A stretch of 64,000 nt of DNA from Hemerocallis citrina (lineage: Eukaryota > Streptophyta > Magnoliopsida > Asparagales > Asphodelaceae): assembly GCA_017893485.1 (NCBI GenBank), contig CM030365.1, forward strand, positions 46,680,458-46,744,457. The letters run 5' to 3'. The notes beneath the pieces were generated by a model that saw nothing but the letters and a program-made list of their open reading frames with translations, was not told the DNA's origin and made no database searches. The translations under genes and the position numbers were made by a program. Shown here one piece after another: positions 22,396-32,927 of this stretch (position 1 is its first letter; every line of letters starts with the position of its first letter).

Positions 22396-23140
22396 CATGG
22401 TCGGTCCCATGGATGCTTTGGACTAGCATATCATCAACGTACACTTCCATGTTTCGGCCGATCTGGTTCTAGAAGACCTTGTTGACGAGGCGGTGGTAGG
22501 TGGCACCGGCATTTTTGAGCCCGAAGGCATCACTCGGTAGCAATAGAGACCTTGATCAGTGACGAAGGAGGTTTTCGGGATGTTCAGGGGGAATATTCTG
22601 ATCTGGTTGTATCCGGAGAAGGCATCCATGAAGCTCAGCAGCTCATGACCCGAAGTAGCGTCGATTAAGGTATCTATGCTGGGGAGAGGAAAAGGATCCT
22701 TAGGGCATGCCTTGTTCAAATCCGTGAAGTCAATGCAAATCCTCCAACTCCCGTTGGCCTTCTTAACCATAACAACATTAGAGAGCCACTCAGGATAGTT
22801 GACTTCTTGTATAAACCGGGCTTCGAGGAGCTTGTCCACTTCTTTCTTGATGGCCTGTTGGCGCTCAGGGGTGAATTTGCGCCTCTTCTGTTGGACCGGT
22901 TTGGACCCCGGAGCAACACATAGGTGGTGAACGAGGAGGCCTTCAGAAATTCCTGGTATGTCGGCAGGCGACCAGGCAAAGAGGTCATGGTTCTTCTTGA
23001 TGCATTGGACTATGTCGGAATATAGGGCAGAGGGGAGGGTCTTGCTGATGAAGAACTTGCGGTTCGGATCTTACTCTGAAAAGAGCACTTCCTCCAGCTC
23101 ATCTTCCGGTTCGGACATAGGCTGGGTGTTCCCTTGGTGA
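22396..23140 (-). pseudogene. Reverse transcriptase fingers and palm, Tat copy 2
   Basis: The N-terminal half of the RT split by the solo LTR. It reads FIQEVNYPEWLSNVV, WRICIDFTDLNKACPKD, SFMDAFSGYNQI and the catalytic VYVDD at about 22428-22444, so the active-site residues survive. A small deletion near 22515 shifts the frame in the MPFGLKNAG region, and further breaks lie upstream near 22900-23080. The other half continues at 17108 after the insertion. Confidence 0.9.
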
Positions 23141-23208
23141 ATCTCGAGAGTCTCGAGGGAAAGGACAGGTCCCCCGGTGGAGGTCATGTAACACTTGCGG
23201 GCCATCTC

Positions 23209-23640
23209 CTAACTACCCCTTACTTTCCCCACTCCTGCCTTGGTGGGGAACTTCATTTTGAGATGATAAGCCGAGGGGATGGCCTCTAAAACAGCAAGGC
23301 CAGGTCGGCCTAGAATCACATTGTAAGTAGCTGAGATGTCGACGACCATGAAATCCATTGGCTCCGTCCGGGTAGTAGGAGTTTTGCCAGCGGTTATGTC
23401 CAGGGTGATCACCCCTTCGATAGTCACTGGCACTCCCGTGAACCCATGGAGCGTATAGCCTACGGGCTTAAGCCTGTCTCGCGATAACTTGAGTCCTCGG
23501 AAGGCAGCTAGGAAGAGGATGTTGACGAAACTGCCATTGTCCACCAGAATCCTCTCCACTTTGAAGTTAGCCATGTGGAGGTTAATTACTAGTGCATCGC
23601 AATGGGGGGTTCAGACGCCCTCTAGGTCTTCATCCGAGAA
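23209..23640 (-). pseudogene. Aspartic protease domain, Tat copy 2
   Basis: The polyprotein protease. The catalytic motif reads LVDNGSFVNILF, again D-N-G as in copy 1, and the ILGRPGLAVLEA block follows. An upstream frameshift near 23630 joins it to gag and a stop sits at 23209-23211. Apart from these the domain is open for about 120 codons and closely matches 3380-4110. Confidence 0.85.
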
Positions 23641-25634
23641 AGTAACCGGGACTCCGAGGCCTTTGGGAGGGGTATGCCGTGCATCGAGTTGACTTCCCTG
23701 ATGAAGGCCTTTCGAGAAGAGTTGGATGTTCCTCCCAGGACCTCCATGGATGAGGTGCAAGACGTGTTCTTCTTCAAACTCGGGAGTCTCGTCGCGCCTC
23801 TCGGAACGCTTGTTAGCCCCCCTGGGGGGAGGGGGAGATCGATCCGGTTCTTTCTCACAAACTTGGACAGCTGCCCTCTCTGAATGAGGGCCTCAATTTC
23901 ATTCTTCAGAGCCCGACAGTCATTGGTGTCGTGGCCGTGGTCCCTATGATATCGGCACCACTTCTCCTTATCTCTCTTCTTCCCAGGAGTATTCATCTTC
24001 GGGGCCGGAGGCAGGACTCCCTCTTTCTCAACCTCCATGAGAATAGTTGAAACATTGGTGTTGAGAGGGGTAAACTTCTCAAATCTGGGAGGCGGGCGAT
24101 GCTGACCCCCGTTGTCTTTCTGGAGCTTCTTAGCTCCTTCATCTTCGGCTGCCTTTCTCTTGGTTCCGGAGGAAGATCCCTCAAAAGTGGGGCGATGTTC
24201 AGCTTCCTCTGCCCGGATATACTTCTCGCTTCTGAGAAGAAGGTCGGAGAAGTCTCGTGGGGGCTTTTTGGCTAGGAAGGACCGGAGGTTGGAGTTGAGA
24301 ACATTGGACTGAAAGGCGGCTGCAACGACCGACTGGTCGAGGGAGGCAATGGACCGAGCTTCCGTGGTAAACCGCTTGACATAATCTCTTAGTTTCTCAC
24401 CCTTCTTCTGATTGAGCAAGAGTAGTGAAATACTAGTCTTCTCGGTTCGGCGGCTACTCACGAAGTGGGTGACAAAGAGGGTCTCAAATTGTTCAAAGGA
24501 GAAGATGGAGGATGGGGCAAGACGGGAGTACCATTCCCGAGCAGGACCCTTGAGAGTAGCTAGGAAGGTCTTGCACAGTAGAGCATCGAAAGCTTGGTGT
24601 ATCTACATGAGAGTTTTGAAACTCTCGATGTGATCTACGGGGTCTGACTCCCCCGTATATGTCTCGAACTGCGAGGGCTTGAAGTTTGCTGAAACGGGTG
24701 CCTCCATGATGGTTCGAGAAAACGGGGGTCTGCTCGGACGAAGGGTCCTTCCTCTCAGTTCTTCTTCTCTATCCAGTTGGCCGAGGCGCCTCTTCATCTC
24801 GTGGAGATGGCGGTAGACCGCATCATCCCTTCAACGGTACCCCGGTGAGCCTCTGGACTCATCTTCGTACGAAAGGGAGCGTGGAGTTTAGCGATGGTAG
24901 CTAGGGGAATGGTGAGGACTAGGGATGTGATGGCGGTGGCTCGGAGCTTGAGGAGGAGTTAGGGACCGATGGCGAGGACATTGGACCAGAGGAGGAGTGG
25001 GGGCCCTCTGAGCATTGTTGTTGTTCGGTCGGAGATTGAGGGCCTGCAGGATTGTAGCTTGGAACTCTTGGAATTTAGCTCGGGTGATAGGTCCGTTCTC
25101 GTCCCTCTGGGGCTGCCGACCAGCGGGAGAACGATGTCTTCTTCGATGATACTCAGGGGTATCCCTCCGCCTCCTGTGAAGGGGAGACCTCCTGTGATCT
25201 CGGCGACGAGAAGATTATTCATTTGGACGTTCTGAGCGGGTGGCTCCCTCACGGGCCCGCCTTTCATCCAAACGGCGGCGAAGCTCCTCTTCTTTCTGCC
25301 GATTGATAAGGATGTTGCGGAGGTCTTCGGAAGGCAGGGGGTTGTGAGATGCCATTGAGTCGGTTGAAGGGTTATGTATGGAGACGTGGTCACGGTGAAG
25401 GGGTTGCTTCTGAGGAGGAGGACGAGAGGTCCCAATACCGGTGTTCTGGGGCCTGGCTGGAGCCCGTTGGTGCTGAAGATTCTGAATAGGAGGCTGTTCC
25501 TGCTGCGGAGGTTGATCAGGCTGAGGAGGGAGTTGTCCCTGCTGCTGGACGGTTTGGAGGGGAGCCTCCTGTTGGGGTTGAGGAGGAGTGGGTCCACGGT
25601 TGGACCCTTTGGATCTCAGTTTCCTTGGAGGCGT
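23622..25634 (-). pseudogene. gag, Tat copy 2 (start codon changed)
   Basis: The capsid/nucleocapsid gene. The frame that matches copy 1 begins at 25634, but the codon there is ACG where copy 1 has ATG, so the normal start is lost. A Pro/Gln-rich N-terminus (QQGQLPPQPDQPPQQ) is followed by an Arg-rich region, capsid homology (PSQFETYTGESDPVDH) and the CRYHRDHGHDTNDC zinc motif. In-frame stops occur at 25215-25217, near 24890 and 24830, and at 24603-24605 (TAG). It ends in frame 2 at 23622 after a shift relative to protease. Confidence 0.85.
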
Positions 25635-25684
25635 GGCTGGAGGTGATCTTAACTGATGGAAGAGGATGGATTGCTACTCGTGGT

Positions 25685-25704
25685 TCCCAAAGACAGTGCC
25701 AATC
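25685..25704 (-). other. Primer-binding site, Tat copy 2 (degenerate)
   Basis: The minus strand after the 5' LTR reads ATTGGCACTGTCTTTGGGAA. Copy 1 has TGGCGCCATCTGTGGGA, so the core GGCGCC has become GGCACT. Confidence 0.7.
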
Positions 25705-26251
25705 TGTTGCCGCTGAAATCGGTGTGGGGGCAAACAGATAGATTTGTGGATTCTTAGGATGCTGAATAGTCAAACCTGAAGCCTTTCTGCCAAAGTTTGA
25801 CTGTGATCTCCCGCCGTTGACCTGCAAAAAGTGCGAAACACTGGGGTTGATGCCGGCGACGCACCCTCCGACGCTCAAGTCAGTAATCAGAAAGATTATG
25901 AATGAGTTTTGATTGGCAAAAGATTGATTACCTGATAACAGTGGGGGATGGGCCGCCTTAGGGACCAATTTTGGGATAAATCCCTACGTCCCAGTGGATG
26001 GATATAAGGAATCAGGGCCGTTGATTAAGTATAATCATAAACCCTAATTCTATCCAGCTGGACCGGGTTTCATGCGGGTTGGAACCCGCACCCAATTAAG
26101 ATGGATCCGTTCGTGGGTTTTTGGGCCTTTGAAAAAAAGACTCGGTACCCATTTCAGACCCGTTTGTAGCTGAAATTACCATTTTTCCTCCAAGCTTTAA
26201 GATTCATGCCCGATTTGGACGATTCCGATAACTCTATTTTTAGCCATATCA
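25705..26251 (-). repeat. 5' LTR of Tat copy 2, TATA box deleted
   Basis: 547 bp, TG...CA, next to the GATAC duplication. Compared with the 3' LTR it lacks 12 bp near 25954 that include the TATTTATA block, so on the minus strand the TATAAATA promoter box is gone from the LTR that would drive the element. Confidence 0.92.
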
Positions 26252-28620
26252 GATACATTTATTCAAATAAGCAACAAGAAATAATAATTATAGTAGCAAG
26301 AACTCCAACAACTAGAATCTTAGATCACCTACTCCATCGGGCAGCTGATCTCCAAAATTTGCAATTTAATAGATTGCGGGAAGAGGGAAAAGAAAACAAA
26401 ACGCCCGTCAATGTAAGTTATGGGCCGCATGTAGTGCAGGCACAAGTACAAGAAAGAATAAACAAATAGCATGGAATAGACATGATAACAAAATAGATCA
26501 ACTAGCATGAATCATAAACAAAATCAAGTAACATAATGTGCTAACAGGGTACAGGGTAACTTGTAACAGATGTCAAGCAAGTAGGTGAACAGGTAATAGA
26601 TGAACAGGTGAACATGTGTCAAGTAGCATGTACAGGTATCATGTAACAGGTATCATGTCAAGTCAAGTCTTGTATTTATTACTATCTAGGTAGCACTTCA
26701 TGCATCCCAAACTTTTACCATATGGTTGCTACTTACATGCAAATTTCGTTTATGCCGAGTGGTGGGTTTCTATAGGGCCGTGTACTCAGGCGTCAGGTAA
26801 CAGGTAACAGGCACGAATTACGTAGTCGTGAAATCGCAGGCAGCAGGAACATGCATGAATCATGTAGTCACGAAACATGGCAACAGATAAAAATAACAGA
26901 CATGAATCATGCATGTAATCATGAAACATGGCAACATATAGTAATAACAGGCATGAATCATTGCGAATCATGGCAACATATAATCAAATAGTAATAACAG
27001 GCATGAATCATGTAATCATCAGACATGGCAATATATAATAATAGGCATGAATCATGTAACCATGAAGCATGGCAACAGGTAATGGGAAATATGGGCCCCC
27101 TTCTGAGTACACATACCTATATTGTCCACTGCTAAGGTCTTTCCCTTAACCCCAGCTTGGTTATTTGCTATTATTATTAAACAAGAACATACGTGCGCAA
27201 AACAGAGCAAGAATAACATGGCATGAACAAGTAACAGGTTCAAGTTGGAAGATAAACATGTACAGGTGATAGACAACACATAAAAGAATAGAACAACGAA
27301 AATTCTAGTTCAGGACAGCAAGACAGTACTGCACTAAATCTGAAATTCCCGTTGCTACAAATGTGCAAAACGAGATCCGTCAGAAAATTTGGAAAATAGA
27401 CTCCCGGCCAAATCCAGCAAATATATATAAGTCATATGGTATTTCACAAAAACAAGTCTCAAAACAGAATTGTATCCAGAAAACGTGTTCAGCCAGAAAT
27501 CAGAAGTTTGTATTCACAAACAGGAAAACGGCATAAAAATTCAATGATTAAATTCAAGAAAAATCTGGGGTATTTCCTAGTATGTTTAGTAACAGAAAAT
27601 AAAGTTTCATAATTTTTCAATATAGATAGAATAGTCAAGTAAAATCAGAAAGTACCAAGATACAGTAGTTTTGTAAATCTGGAATCATAAACACAGCGGT
27701 ACTAAAACAACCATATCTCACAAACTATAAATTGAAATCCAGATCCGTCAAAGGAGTGATAAAATAGATACAATAGGCTAAAATTCATATTCACAAAGTT
27801 TTTATAGACAGCAAATAGAATCAGGTCAAAATTATGTATCTTTACTGAACAGTATGAAAATTCTGCATGTATAGTAATTGTTCATAAGCACAAAATGGTT
27901 TATAAAAGTTATCAATTAAATCCATAAAAATTAGGGGTTAATCCCAATCAAGTCTAGTTGTAACCAAAAAATATTAGATCAAAATATTATCTTTAACATC
28001 AGTATAAAAATAAATTACCATACAGAATTCATATAAAACTGGATCTGGAATTTTAAACACATCTGTAGTAAAATAGTCATAACTTACAACTCATAAAACA
28101 AAACCGAGATCTGTCAAAAATTTTGGAAAGTAGACAGCATTCTATATAATTCATATTCACAAATAATTTTCATATACTGAACTTAATAGGGTCTAAAATA
28201 CTGAACAAAACGGGGAATCGGCAAAATAGAAAATATCCTTCATGCACAAAATCAACTAGTTCATATGAAACTCATCCAAAACATAACCAAACGTGAAATA
28301 GGGTATACTAGATATCCAAGCAACATGGTATAGGGTATGTTGTAAGTCTACAACAAGTTATACTGCGAATAACACAATCGAGTACACGATATCATACGAA
28401 CAACATGCATGTATACATCAAGAAGTGGTCATCCCTAAGTTATTTCATGTCATGTGCGTAATGTGAAAACTAAGGGTGGGTCAAAACAATAGAGAAGATA
28501 TAATAGGGGTTTGCACAAGAATTTTCTCTAGAACACAACTACACTACAGGCGTTATTTAGTACTTGTATTACACAAAGAAAAGAATACAAGTTACTTGCC
28601 TTAAAAACGATGACGGGTAC
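26252..28620 (-). repeat. Middle piece of the split solo giant LTR
   Basis: Reverse complement of the same LTR family as 28621-31936 and 35382-38782. It holds a minisatellite-like stretch of CATGAATCATG words at about 26780-27075. No gene is present. Confidence 0.85.
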
Positions 28621-31600
28621 TGTAACCCCTATTTTCCCAAAAAACGTATTTTTGTGTGCTTTCTGTATTTGAAAATTTTCGCAAATTATTTTTTTCCGGT
28701 TTTCAAATTCTTTGTCAAATTGTACTATTGGATCTTCTATTAAAATCTATCAATAATTTTATTTGTTTTCGGTTATTATTAGTAGTATTATTATTATGTT
28801 TATGTTTATGATTATTATTGTTGTTGTGATTATTATTATTCACTATTATTATTATTACGATTATTTTTATTTTATTATTATTACTACTATTATTGTTATT
28901 ATCATTTTTATTATGGTTATTACTCTGATTGGTTATTAAAAACCTAGTTATATTTATAAACTGTATTTGTAGTATTTTAAATAAATTCTATAGTGTAATG
29001 CAAGTTACATTTTTTTTTTATATAGATCATATTTTTATCTAATATTTTTATAAATATTTTCTATTGGATTTAATAATCCTAAAACCGCAATTCTATTCTT
29101 ATTGGATTTTAATACCCTAATAACCCAATAACCCATTTATACTACCCATTTCGCAACCTATACCCTGTTATTAACACCCTAAACCGGATAAGCTAATCCC
29201 TAAACCCTATAACCCCTTTTACACAATCATCTGATCTTTTAATACCCAAGTCCTATATCCTTTCTACCCAAACCCGTTGCTATTTTTCACCAGACCCGTT
29301 AATAACCCATCTCAACCCTGATACCCTAACTTCTACCATGTTCTTAAACCCAAACCCATTATGATTCCCCTACCCGAAACCCACCTAAACCCTAAATATC
29401 CCTACCTATTTATACAACCTATACATGTTCACCTTCCAACCCATGCAGCCAGTCGTCATATTAACCCATACTTTTCCCTGTGCCCCTGCCTTCAACCTAG
29501 CGCCGCTAACCCATCCCGGTGCTTCCTCGTTCTCCTCTCGGCTCTCCTCCGCCCTCGTCGCACCAACCCTCCTCGTCAGTTGCTAGCGCTGCCCTGGTTC
29601 CCCACCTCCTCTTCCTCAGCCGTTCTGTCCCCTGCTGTGATTCATGTGGGTTTTGTTCCTAAAGTAAATTCTGTAATTTGCCGATAATCTATCTTGATCA
29701 GTAATTTAGACCATATTAAGGTCAGAATCTTAATTTCAGTATAAAACATGATTTTTCCATCTTCTTTCCAACCTCTCTGACCTTCATCGATTTCGTTTTC
29801 ATGTGTGAGATATGACTGTTTTACTACAGAGGCAAATTTCATTTCAGATTTCGTTTCTTGATGATTTTGACGACTAAACTATTTTGATACTTATGCTACA
29901 AACATTATTTTGATCTGAAATTTTGGTCAGCACTTCTATGTCTATCTAGGGATTATCCAGAATTTTGGTAGATTTTATTGATGAGTTTTATATGTCGCTT
30001 CATGCTTGTTTATAAAAACTACACTTGCTGAATTTTGCTCGCTGTTCTGTAAAGATTTGTATTTTCACCCTAATTCCTTTTCCTGTATGAAAAATATTCA
30101 TAAAATATGAAAGTTATCTTATTTTGTCTATTTACATCTCCTTTTGGCATATTTCTATTTTGTTTTACGGTTTGCGAGATATTACAGTTTTCATATAGCA
30201 ATGTTGGAAATTCCAGATTTGCCAAACTATCGTTTCTTGATGTTTTCTGATTTTTGTTGACTAAACTAATCTTACTGGAAAATTATATAACTTTATATTC
30301 TGATACTAAGACATATAGGGGAATACCTCAGATTTTTCCTGGATTTATTTGAGATGTTTTGATGATGTTTCCTGACTGTGAATTCGATTTTCTGATTTCT
30401 GGCTGAATGTATTTTCTGGATTCAAATCAGTTTTGAGTTATATTTTTGTGAAATACTATGTGACTTATATATATTCGCTGGATTCAGTTGGGAGTCTATT
30501 TTCTATAACTTTCGACGGATTCAGATTTGCATGTTTGTAACAATGGGAATCTCAGTTTTACTGCAGTATGGTCTTGCTGTCCTGAACTAGAAATTTGGTC
30601 ATTTTATCCTTTTATGTGTTATCTTGCACCCGTACATGTTTATTTTGCAACCTAAACTTGTTACTCGTTCATGACATGATATTCTTGCTCTGTTTTGTGA
30701 CACGTACATGCCAGTTTAATAATAATAACAAATAATCAAGCTGGGGTTAAGGGAAAGACCTTAGCAGTGGACAATATAGGTATGTGTACTCAGAAGGGGG
30801 CCTGTGATCCCATTACTTGTTGCCATGTTTCATGCTTGCATGATTCGTTCCTGTTATTATGATATTCTGCCATGTATTCTGCCATGAACTCACGATTACA
30901 TGATTCATGCTTGTTATTATTATATTATGCCATTAACTCATGACTACATGATTCATGCATGTTATTATTACTTGTTGCCATGTTTCATGATTACATGATT
31001 CATGCCTGTTATTACCTGTTGCCATGTTTCATGACTACATGATTCATGCCTGTTTCTGTTGCCACGATTTCACTACGTGATTCGTGCCTGTTTACCTGTT
31101 ACTTGTTACTTAACGCCTGAGTACACGGCCCTATAGAAACCCACCACTAGGCCTAAATGCAATTTGTTTGAATGTAGCAACCATGTGTTAAAAGTTGGGG
31201 CGCATGAAGTGCCACCTTGACAGTAATAATACAAGACTTGAACATGATCACTTGACACTTGATAATTGATTACTTGTACACAATACTTGATACCTGATAC
31301 TTGTACTTGATTACTCGATACTTGATACTTGATTCTTTGTTACATGACACTTGTTCACTTGACACTTATTACATGCCTCTTGTACTTGTTTACCTTACCA
31401 TGCTAGTATTCTATTTTATTATCATGTCTATTCCATGTTATTAGTTAGTTTTTTCCATGTACTTGTATCCTGTATTACAAGTGGCTCGTAACTTGCATTG
31501 ACGGGAGTTTGTTTTCTTTTTCCTCTTTCTACAATTTATTAAATTGCAGATTTTGGAGATCAACTGCTAGATAGAATAGGCGAGATGACTTACTAGTTGC

Positions 31601-31936
31601 TGGAGTTTTGTTATTATGATTTCTCTGCTATTATTATTCTTTCCTGTTGCTTTGAACAATGTATCTTGTACTTGGATTCATTTGTATTTGGGCAATGTGA
31701 CCCAGGATATTTGACTTATTCAGATCTGGTTATTTGAGATTAATATATTTTGTTTCAAGTAATCTTGTTGGTATTTTGATTCATATATGCATGCTTGGTT
31801 GATTCTCTTGCTTCCGACTCTGATTATTTTGTGAGATGTTGTAAAAATTCCTGAACAGCATATGGATGATGAAAATCATTCGCTGGGCCAATATTATGTG
31901 CTCGTATTCAGTATTTTTGGGAAGCAGGGCGTGACA
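28621..31936 (+). mobile_element. Giant LTR, plus strand, nested in the minus-strand solo LTR
   Basis: Starts TGTAACCCC and ends GGGCGTGACA, 3316 bp. The flanking 5-mers are GGTAC and TCTAC, agreeing at three of five positions, so the duplication is imperfect. Compared with 35382-38782 it lacks about 400 bases around 29650. No coding sequence or second LTR is present, so it is probably a solo LTR. Proline-rich open frames near 29361-29687 are by-products of a C-rich leader, not a gene. Confidence 0.75.
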
Positions 31937-32922
31937 TCTACGGTGGCAAAGAAAGAATAACGGGAACGGATTTCTGGGCAACGAACACAACGAACAAGAA
32001 CGAGAACGAGAACTCCAATACCCGAAGCACGTACACACAAAGCACACGCACAAGAGACAGCAGCCAAAAAATAGCAAGTCCGGCAGTAGCACACTAGCGA
32101 GAGCGGCGACACCCACTGGACGGCGGCGGCAGCACGCTAGAGGGCGGCAGCAGGCGATAGTGGTGGTGCCGGCGTTGCGCTGTGCTGTGCTTGAACAAGA
32201 CAACGACAGTAATGAGGGGAAGCCTCGTTCTGGGGTGTTGCGACGTCGGAGAGGGGAAGGAGGGAGAGAGCAGGGCAGTGCGGTGAGTAGGCGGCGTGAC
32301 CAGGCGGTTGGAGCACAGGGAAGAGGAGACGGGAGGAGAGGAGACTGGTGGTCGGTGTGGTCGCCAGAGAAGACGACGACAGCGACGGAAATGTCGGGTT
32401 GCGGTAGAGGATCGGGAGAGCCGGGTGGTTGGAGAGACGGAGGCCGGGGGTGCACACAGGTAGAGGGAGAGAGGGTGGGAGTAGGGTTGAGCGGCTGACG
32501 GGTTTGGGTTTGGGGTGAGATAACGGGTTACGGGTGTAGGGTATAGATAAATAATGGGTATGAGGATAGTTAATAAATGGGTATTGGGTTAAGTGAATAG
32601 GATTAGGGTTTTGGGCATGAATAAATCAAAATAAAGAGAAACATAGTGATCCAAAAATAATTAGATGGCCACAAAATGGATAAATAAAATAGGCACGAAC
32701 AATATAAAATAAGGAGGATCAACAATAATAGCTCGATCTAACAGAGATGAAACAATAGGAGACAATCAAATCAAGAAGATCAAATAAAGGTGAAAAATCA
32801 AATAGATGAATATATATTGAAAATGAAGATCCAATACACGGTCCAAAAGAGATACAATGAGAAAAAATACACAAAAAGAAAAATACACCCAAAAATACAA
32901 AAAATGGAAAAAAGGGGCTACA
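31937..32922 (-). repeat. Right (5') piece of the split solo giant LTR
   Basis: Minus-strand LTR start TGTAGCCCC at 32922, a promoter-side stretch of ACCC-rich sequence, then a G/A-rich block at 32100-32500 on the plus strand. No gene is present. Confidence 0.8.
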
Positions 32923-32927
32923 ATATA

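Larger units (their letters stand above)
7372..26251 (-). mobile_element. Tat-lineage Ty3/gypsy retrotransposon, copy 2, complete ends, with antisense accessory gene
   Basis: This 18.9-kb interval is flanked by the duplication GATAC (7367-7371 and 26252-26256). It contains both LTRs, gag, protease, RT, RNase H, second RNase H and integrase on the minus strand. A long 3' region of about 6.6 kb follows, holding two tandem arrays and an opposite-strand gene. Without the nested 5.3-kb LTR the element is about 13.6 kb. A long 3' region with an antisense gene is known in Tat-lineage elements such as maize Grande. The coding region has many stops and frameshifts and RT is physically interrupted, so it is not autonomous. 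Confidence 0.93.
7090..32922 (-). mobile_element. Solo giant LTR, minus strand, split by two later insertions
   Basis: The three pieces 7090-7371, 26252-28620 and 31937-32922 join into one LTR of about 3.6 kb running from TGTAGCCCC (right end, minus strand) to GCGTGACA (left end). The duplication ATATA flanks the whole (7085-7089 and 32923-32927), which shows both true ends. No internal element DNA or second LTR is attached, so it is a solo LTR left by LTR-LTR recombination. Tat copy 2 entered the left part and a sister LTR entered the right part. The termini resemble Del/Tekay chromovirus LTRs, which is inference only because no coding region is present. Confidence 0.85.

Noticed and set aside
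29361..29687. Proline/leucine-rich open frame in the giant LTR
   Set aside because: The C-rich leader of this LTR family gives long open frames by composition; sister LTRs do not conserve the frame.
31781..32455. 224-codon minus-strand open frame across an LTR junction
   Set aside because: It spans the boundary between two different LTR copies (31936), so it cannot be an ancestral gene.
7090..32922. Giant LTRs considered as complete small retrotransposons
   Set aside because: None contains a second terminal repeat, primer site or coding domain, and three (7090-32922, 17114-22390 and 55531-59021) have perfect duplications directly at their ends.
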